Assembly (NCBI GenBank): GCA_002359055.1
Contig: DEQC01000049.1
Span: 1-34,964 of the forward strand
DNA: 34,964 bases
DNA from: Flavobacteriales bacterium UBA3376
GTDB lineage: Bacteria > Bacteroidota > Bacteroidia > Flavobacteriales > Weeksellaceae
Reading direction: 5' to 3'
In this document: positions 30,701 to 34,964 of the stretch, piece by piece
Layout: every line of letters begins with the position of its first letter
Position numbering within the stretch: the first letter of the stretch is position 1
The notes under the pieces: model-generated
What the model was told of the DNA's origin: nothing
The model's database searches: none
What the model saw: the letters and a program-made list of their open reading frames with translations, nothing else
Translations under genes and position numbers: made by a program

Positions 30701-32261
30701 ATCAGTCATCGAAGCTTTAGAACGTGAAAAAGCTAAACATAAAGGTGATAGAGAAAGGATTGCATTGATCGATGAAATGATTGCTAAAATTCATGAAAAG
30801 AATCTCGAATTGAATAATTCAATTCTGCAATCAGAAGTCACCCATCAGCATGCAGTTGGACGTTTGCATGTTCAATATGCACAGAAACGTTTGGATTCTT
30901 TACAGAAAGAAATTGAAGCTGCTCGAAAAGAAAGGGAAACTGCATATAATCAAGAACTTTTAGAGCTTGGAAGTTTTGAAGCTGTAAAAGAACGATTAGC
31001 CGAAACACTTTCGAAGAAAGAGTTGAGGAAAATAACTACTTGGGAGCAAGCAAAACAAGCACTTCGAAATGAATACAACGAACAAGCTTTAGAAGAAGAA
31101 ATTGAGTTCAATCAGCGTTTGCTTGAAGAAATGCAGACAGCTTGGGAATTGGGAGCTTTCGGTGATTTCAACATCGAGCTGATGACCGAGGAAGAAAAAC
31201 TCGCTTTCTTAGACACAATAGAAGAACTCAAAGCGAAATTGATTGAATTGGGCGTTGCGAAAGCTGACTTGCAATCGAACACTGTTGAAGGTTCAGGTGA
31301 AACTTACGGAATGGGCGGAGCGGGTGACATTCTCGGCATGACACCTGAAAACTGGTTGAAATTCTTTGAGAATATTCAAGATGGGATTTATGGCCTGGAA
31401 GAACTCGCTGCAACTGTTGGGCTGTTGCAAAGTGCGTTCAATCAATTCTTTCAATCACAAAATCAAGCGTATCAAAGAGATTTGCGAATGTTTGAAGGTG
31501 CTGTTCGTAAAAAGGAGGAAGCACTTCGAAAGCAACTCGATAATAACATAATTTCACAAGAGCAATATGATAGGGATTTAAAGAAACTCCAAGACAAAGC
31601 GGAGAAGCAAAGAGAGGAAATGCAGTATAAAGCTGCAATGCAACAATACAATCAGGACATTATGAATGCTATTTCAGGTACTGCATTGATGATTATAAAC
31701 GCAGCGAAAACCGATCCATTCGTTCCTCTCGGTCTCGCAATGACTGGAGTTGCTGCAACTATGGGAGCAATGCAATTAGCAACCATCAAAAAGAATAAAC
31801 CTATAAAAGGTTTTGAGGAAGGGTTTTATAAGAATTTTCCAGTTCAGAGAGAACAAGATGGGAAAATGTTCAATGCTAGTTTTGGTGGAAATGCTCGTTC
31901 GGGTGAAGTTCGAACGCCAACTGTTTTCATGGCAGGTGAAAATGGAGTTGAAATGATCCTGGACAACAAAACATACAAAACACTGCCATCCGATGTCGCC
32001 TATGGGCTACATCAGCACATTGCTCGAGTGAAAGGTTTTGAAAATGGAATGTATCCAAATTCTGGAGTTGATATCAATCTCGAGGAAGTAAGCGAAATGA
32101 TTGCTCAAACGAACGAGCTGATGACTATTAATAATAGTTTGTTGTCTGCGATTTTGGAAAAAGATGAATATGCAAAATTAGTGATGGATTATGAAGCGAT
32201 GCGTAAATTCAAAAGAGTAGAGGATGAGTATATAAGACATGTAAACAAAAACAAAGTATAA
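27714..32261 (+). CDS. Tail tape measure protein
   Basis: A 1515-residue protein that sets tail length and helps DNA entry. Residues 1-230 are long coiled coil. Residues about 270-480 match the TP901-type tape measure domain (DAMADVMKTTGMTKESVEDL, then LLSIAEEGGRIG, then VATEKNIAEFATRLGSLPNQ and AEALALGAAFEE). Hydrophobic segments lie at about 240-260, 598-617, 684-703 and 1335-1355. The region 730-1240 is again coiled coil. The length predicts a tail of roughly 200 nm by the usual 1.5 Angstrom per residue rule, an inference. Start ATG 27714, with a second ATG two codons later, both after late-promoter copy 5. Confidence 0.92.
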   Translation: MTMAKRLRKEYISLEIAVNSSPAQKAILDLEKENRKLVGTQTELYTTIKQLEGEQKKIRRAYERTNTQLKNVRAEKERVNTSYEDELQKLKRLENSLGRNEHAYKQQERIVNQLGREKAKLTTQEEKLAIAENKMSRQLKVSSSQIGKLRKDHRLLGNEVQQNNIKIDQLTKEMRLSDLTTEQLAKKAKHLRFVLSKMADSPARRKLAAELGEVNAQMSRLNAQANIQRLTWSSAANWLNKYQTMLIGFVATVTGVVFTFQRWIDYSGSLSDAMADVMKTTGMTKESVEDLLRSLNKLDTRSSKLDLLSIAEEGGRIGIRENEMESFVGVIDKAAVALGDSFTGGVSEVTSVLGRLRFLFQETADMGVEDALNAIGSALNELGYSGVATEKNIAEFATRLGSLPNQLKPSVAEALALGAAFEESGIKAEVSSRAYTIFLNRAAKNTAEFAKVMRISTEEAEELLNTDPVEFFLQFGEALGSSNVSATQMSAMLQEMGINADGANKIVGAISNNTQRFREQINLANKAMAEGTSLTDEFNVKNNTLQATLEKINKTLTGWFTSDTIINSLEEIIVWFAKLIGATEDADGSGERWRNNLILLGKIILIVATGIVSYNGALKLNAIWLARARQQGVLWAVQLRLQNALLLLQNIRIGMVNVAQALFRRGIRAAIVELRAMSLAMGVTPWAAFAAGIGVVLAAYHLLIKSQEDVITNEKILGDAFLEAEKSIQSQVNEIEQLMKVAKDLNVEEENRIKAINRLNEIMPGYNDALSLEKINTLEAASAVKAYTEELRKNARVKALQSKIDELEREKLDTESKTSKDYRSRTDKVFDGLWGLFGVETNYHQSVDDLEESLRNSFPDMSEKDFEKALNSAIKQSGLDKKVEELSDIDSQIEFLQDELIKLMKDGSGLGGDVELEDFDVTPIKQDDKSKQERERRIEELKRENERLANELLQIRRNIEDAQFAVLEDSFEKELDLLNIQHKRRIEDLKAQIVDESVIEALEREKAKHKGDRERIALIDEMIAKIHEKNLELNNSILQSEVTHQHAVGRLHVQYAQKRLDSLQKEIEAARKERETAYNQELLELGSFEAVKERLAETLSKKELRKITTWEQAKQALRNEYNEQALEEEIEFNQRLLEEMQTAWELGAFGDFNIELMTEEEKLAFLDTIEELKAKLIELGVAKADLQSNTVEGSGETYGMGGAGDILGMTPENWLKFFENIQDGIYGLEELAATVGLLQSAFNQFFQSQNQAYQRDLRMFEGAVRKKEEALRKQLDNNIISQEQYDRDLKKLQDKAEKQREEMQYKAAMQQYNQDIMNAISGTALMIINAAKTDPFVPLGLAMTGVAATMGAMQLATIKKNKPIKGFEEGFYKNFPVQREQDGKMFNASFGGNARSGEVRTPTVFMAGENGVEMILDNKTYKTLPSDVAYGLHQHIARVKGFENGMYPNSGVDINLEEVSEMIAQTNELMTINNSLLSAILEKDEYAKLVMDYEAMRKFKRVEDEYIRHVNKNKV

Positions 32262-32262
32262 A

Positions 32263-32634
32263 ATGTACGATCTATATAGCATTAACGATGTTTTCGCAAG
32301 AAAAAATATAAATGTGGTCTGCAATCAAATCATGACCGATTTGACCAATCAAGATTTTGCAGACTTCAACAATCATTTCGCATTGTCCGGAGATGCAGCT
32401 TTTCATTATGAAAATGCGACTACTGGACCAATTAAACAAATTCAATTTGTTACGGACGAAAGAGAGATATATTTACACATCGCTCGCAATCTGAAAAGAA
32501 TTTGTCCAGGATTAAGTGAACTTTTCACTTACGAAGAGAAAATCATAGCAAAAATCGATGATGTGTATTTTGAGTTTTTTCTCAAAAGTAAGATTGATAC
32601 CAAAGAGTTTAACCGAATTTATATCGAAGCGTAA
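32263..32634 (+). CDS. Small tail-region protein, unknown function
   Basis: A 123-residue alpha/beta protein (DVFARKNINVVCNQIMTDLT, AFHYENATTGPIKQIQFVTD, EEKIIAKIDDVYFEFFLKSK) without signal peptide or known family. It starts one base after the tape measure stop and overlaps the next gene by one base (TAATG), so it is translated as part of the tail operon. A baseplate hub or chaperone role would fit the position; no motif supports either. Confidence 0.62.
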   Translation: MYDLYSINDVFARKNINVVCNQIMTDLTNQDFADFNNHFALSGDAAFHYENATTGPIKQIQFVTDEREIYLHIARNLKRICPGLSELFTYEEKIIAKIDDVYFEFFLKSKIDTKEFNRIYIEA

Positions 32635-34769
32635 TGTCAATTATAATTAACAATAGTCAGCCATCCACTCCATCTTCACCCTTGACGCCTTTGTTCAGAG
32701 AATTCAAGGCACAAAAAGAATTGGTGAAGTCAATTGGTAAAGTCGGGGCAATTCCTCCAGGAACTGAAAAAGTGAAAGTTCAATTGGATAATTATTCTGA
32801 TCATGAAATTTATAAAAATCATTCAAATTTTAGATTTGCATTTGAATTTTCGGGCGATGATTTTTTAGTGATTGATAATCTGGCCAAAGATGATCCAGTT
32901 TCAGGTTCTGAAATTGAGTTAGAATTTCAGTATTATAATTACTTTATATTAAATCAAGGGAATTATAATTCTGAATTTCATCTTTCAGTAATTGCCGATG
33001 ATGCAGATTCAGAGGTAGTGCTAATAGATACTATCATAATTCAATTTGAATTGCAAATTGAAGGAAATGATTTGCAGTTGAGCGAATATGAATTCAACAT
33101 TCATCATTACAAAAATACAGCTCCAGCTTTTACCAAAACATTGGATGTAACTTCGAACAACACCTGGACTTTGTTAAACCACGCGCAATTGAATCAGAAC
33201 ATCATTTTGATAAATGATAGTGATGAAGAATATTATTATGGTTCTGGAAATGAAAGTTTGGAATTGAAGCTTTCAAATCATATCAATGAGTTGGATGTTG
33301 GTTTCTACAACTTCAAATTATATTTCTATAGCAATACATTGTCTGCAGAGGTGAACATAAACATAATAGTATCAGAAACCGTTGGTGTTTTTTGGCATCC
33401 TGAAAGTTTGCATTTTGAAGCAATTCACAATGTACACGAAGCCGAAACGCAAACTTTGATAGTTTACGGCGAAACATCTGTATCAATTTTTGATTATGTG
33501 CCATGGCTTGGCGTTGAAGTAGAGCAAATTAATTCAATGGCCAATTTTATCAAAATACATTGCACTCCGATTGATTCGTTAAACTTATCGGAAGGGCTTT
33601 ATGAAGATAAAATCCAATTGATCATTGATGGTGATCCCTACGAAGTGCCTGTCAGTTATTTAATCAATGGGGCTTGGAATGAAAATTACAAAGAGGATGT
33701 ACATTTTACTAAGGACAATAAAGAAATCGAATTCTTCCATCAATCGACTGAAGAATCTTATTTGCATTTGACTGGAAAAATCAAAGTAAGGGATTTTGAA
33801 GGCAATGAAAAAAGCATCACCCGAGAATGGCAATTGGCATATTTAAATCAAAGAGCTCATTTCAACCTTGGCCGTGAATTAGATGATTATTTGCGATTAA
33901 TCAAAACACCGGAAGGAATGATATTCGATTTAGAGTCAACGCCATTATTGCGATTTGCATATAAACCTTTATCGATTAAATTAAATGCGAGAGAAGTGAA
34001 ATATGAAGATGAAACTACAACAGCATTGTATGAGTTACCATTCTTTTATTTTCTGCGTGGCCGTAAGCCATTGACCAATTGGCTAACGCATCAACCTGAT
34101 ATGCGAATTCGAGTAACGAGAAAGTCAAAAATACAATTGAACGTATTCAAACCGACTGGATACGTTGAACCAATTCAAATTAAAAGAAATGGTGAAGCTC
34201 ATTCGCTGATATTTGTTAAACCATCTGAAAACTATTATCAATCAGGTTTCATGTATGCGACTTTGGATTTTTCGCGTTTTCATGAATTGGCAGCTGGTGA
34301 AGTGATAACAGCGATGTACAATGGCCGTTCAAAAACATTTATTGTCCTGGACGAAGAAGTAACATCGACAACGGTCTATTGGGTGAATCAATTTGAAATG
34401 ATTGATTCGTTCGAATTCACCGGTAATTTCAGAATGCCATTGGATATTGAAAAAGATGTGACTGAAAGATTCGTCAACTGGAGGAAGTTCGTTGAACAAG
34501 TCGATTTGAGGAAATCGCAAAGTATAATCATTTCGACTGGCTGGATTTTCAAAGAAAATTTTGAAATAATCAATGATATCATTTCCTCTGGAAAAGCATT
34601 CATTGCAGGAAGGACTGTAAGTTCAGGGATGATCACTTCAAGAGAATGGATTGAGTTGGTGCCTGGCAATGCGAAATTGGTAGGATCAGATAGCAGAAAA
34701 GGCTTATACGAATACGAAGTTGAATTTATGATAAACAGGAAAAATGAAGATACTATTTACATGCGATGA
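32634..34769 (+). CDS. Distal tail / baseplate protein with Ig-like domains
   Basis: A 711-residue beta-rich protein. Residues about 35-245 look like two cadherin- or Ig-like repeats (FRFAFEFSGDDFLVIDNLAK; LQLSEYEFNIHHYKNTAPAF). Residues about 250-345 resemble a BACON-type Ig domain (LHFEAIHNVHEAETQTLIVY, LGVEVEQINSMANFIKIHCT). The C-terminal part (about 560-711) ends with SIIISTGWIFKENFEIINDI, then EWIELVPGNAKLVGSDSRKG, which looks like a separate assembly domain. It follows the tape measure operon order, where distal tail proteins sit, and overlaps the next gene by 26 nt. Confidence 0.65.
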   Translation: MSIIINNSQPSTPSSPLTPLFREFKAQKELVKSIGKVGAIPPGTEKVKVQLDNYSDHEIYKNHSNFRFAFEFSGDDFLVIDNLAKDDPVSGSEIELEFQYYNYFILNQGNYNSEFHLSVIADDADSEVVLIDTIIIQFELQIEGNDLQLSEYEFNIHHYKNTAPAFTKTLDVTSNNTWTLLNHAQLNQNIILINDSDEEYYYGSGNESLELKLSNHINELDVGFYNFKLYFYSNTLSAEVNINIIVSETVGVFWHPESLHFEAIHNVHEAETQTLIVYGETSVSIFDYVPWLGVEVEQINSMANFIKIHCTPIDSLNLSEGLYEDKIQLIIDGDPYEVPVSYLINGAWNENYKEDVHFTKDNKEIEFFHQSTEESYLHLTGKIKVRDFEGNEKSITREWQLAYLNQRAHFNLGRELDDYLRLIKTPEGMIFDLESTPLLRFAYKPLSIKLNAREVKYEDETTTALYELPFFYFLRGRKPLTNWLTHQPDMRIRVTRKSKIQLNVFKPTGYVEPIQIKRNGEAHSLIFVKPSENYYQSGFMYATLDFSRFHELAAGEVITAMYNGRSKTFIVLDEEVTSTTVYWVNQFEMIDSFEFTGNFRMPLDIEKDVTERFVNWRKFVEQVDLRKSQSIIISTGWIFKENFEIINDIISSGKAFIAGRTVSSGMITSREWIELVPGNAKLVGSDSRKGLYEYEVEFMINRKNEDTIYMR

Positions 34770-34964
34770 ATTCACGCTTGATTTGACAGGCAAGGAATTG
34801 AACTGGACAGAAGAAAATAGTTGGTTCAGCGATGACTTCATTCTTTCATCGACTTTTCCGTTTGATATTGAATATCATGAAAATGATTATTTTCTTCAGT
34901 TCAAAAATTACAACGACTTTAATTTAAAGACAAAGTTTGACGGGATTTTGCAAAGAGCTGACGG
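34744..34964 (+). CDS. Tail/baseplate protein, N-terminal part (truncated by window end)
   Basis: ATG at 34744 overlaps the 711-residue gene by 26 nt; the frame stays open to the last base. The 73 residues seen begin MKILFTCDEFTLDLTGKELN and continue with FILSSTFPFDIEYHENDYFL, a strand-rich start. It is probably the next baseplate or tail-tip gene. The rest lies outside the window, so nothing can be said about function. Confidence 0.7.
   Translation, partial: MKILFTCDEFTLDLTGKELNWTEENSWFSDDFILSSTFPFDIEYHENDYFLQFKNYNDFNLKTKFDGILQRAD

Noticed and set aside
1..34964. tRNA genes, integrase, diversity-generating retroelement, insertion sequences
   Set aside because: Looked for T-arm/acceptor patterns, tyrosine or serine recombinase motifs, a reverse transcriptase and transposase motifs; none were seen. 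The GGTTCAAATTGCC in late-promoter copy 5 is not part of a cloverleaf.

Overview
This window looks like most of the late region of a siphovirus-type tailed phage or prophage from a low-GC member of the Bacteroidota, probably Flavobacteriia-like. The grounds are AT-rich coding sequence, almost no Shine-Dalgarno sequences, promoters of the Bacteroidota type (TAnnTTTG at -7, with TTTG near -33), and families typical of phages of that phylum: a scaffold-capsid fusion, a DUF6712-like connector, a RadC-like JAMM protein and a DUF3560 protein. No integrase, replication gene, lysogeny switch or att site could be identified, so prophage versus free phage contig is undecided.

Layout. 1-2910: accessory genes (repeat-plus-nuclease protein, membrane protein, possible ADP-ribosyltransferase-fold protein). 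2923-7150: packaging operon ending in the large terminase. 7184-7900: minus-strand pair including a RadC-like gene. 7901-9430: 1.5 kb without a convincing gene but rich in palindromic repeats, a decayed radC tail, a very AT-rich tract and terminators. 9431-14061: portal and connector/neck genes. 14067-17990: S49 protease, scaffold-capsid fusion and a probable tail tube or second structural protein. 18083-19894: small units with repeated operator-like promoters and a structured leader RNA. 19895-24423: tail fibre, leucine-rich-repeat fibre or adhesin, and a lysis cassette (small membrane protein, holin, amidase, u-spanin). 24524-27653: small regulators, a candidate small RNA, a minus-strand DUF3560 gene and a lipoprotein that may exclude superinfecting phages. 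27665-34964: tape measure and distal tail genes, running off the window end.

Three signals stand out. First, five copies of a 36-37-nt element (TGTCAGCAC-TTA, then about 20 nt, then TTTG or ATTG) each stand at the head of one late transcription unit, which is what a phage-specific late promoter would look like. Second, two paralogous elements of about 135 nt precede the only two minus-strand phage transcription units (the RadC pair and DUF3560). They share an identical 15-nt loop, and their 13-bp stems differ by compensatory changes, which is strong internal evidence for a conserved structured RNA or hairpin DNA. Third, a leader closed by a perfect 14-bp stem lies just downstream of an operator-bearing promoter at 18.1 kb, and a second small-RNA candidate lies at 25.4 kb. 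Together these suggest a phage with an unusually elaborate, undescribed layer of RNA and promoter control.
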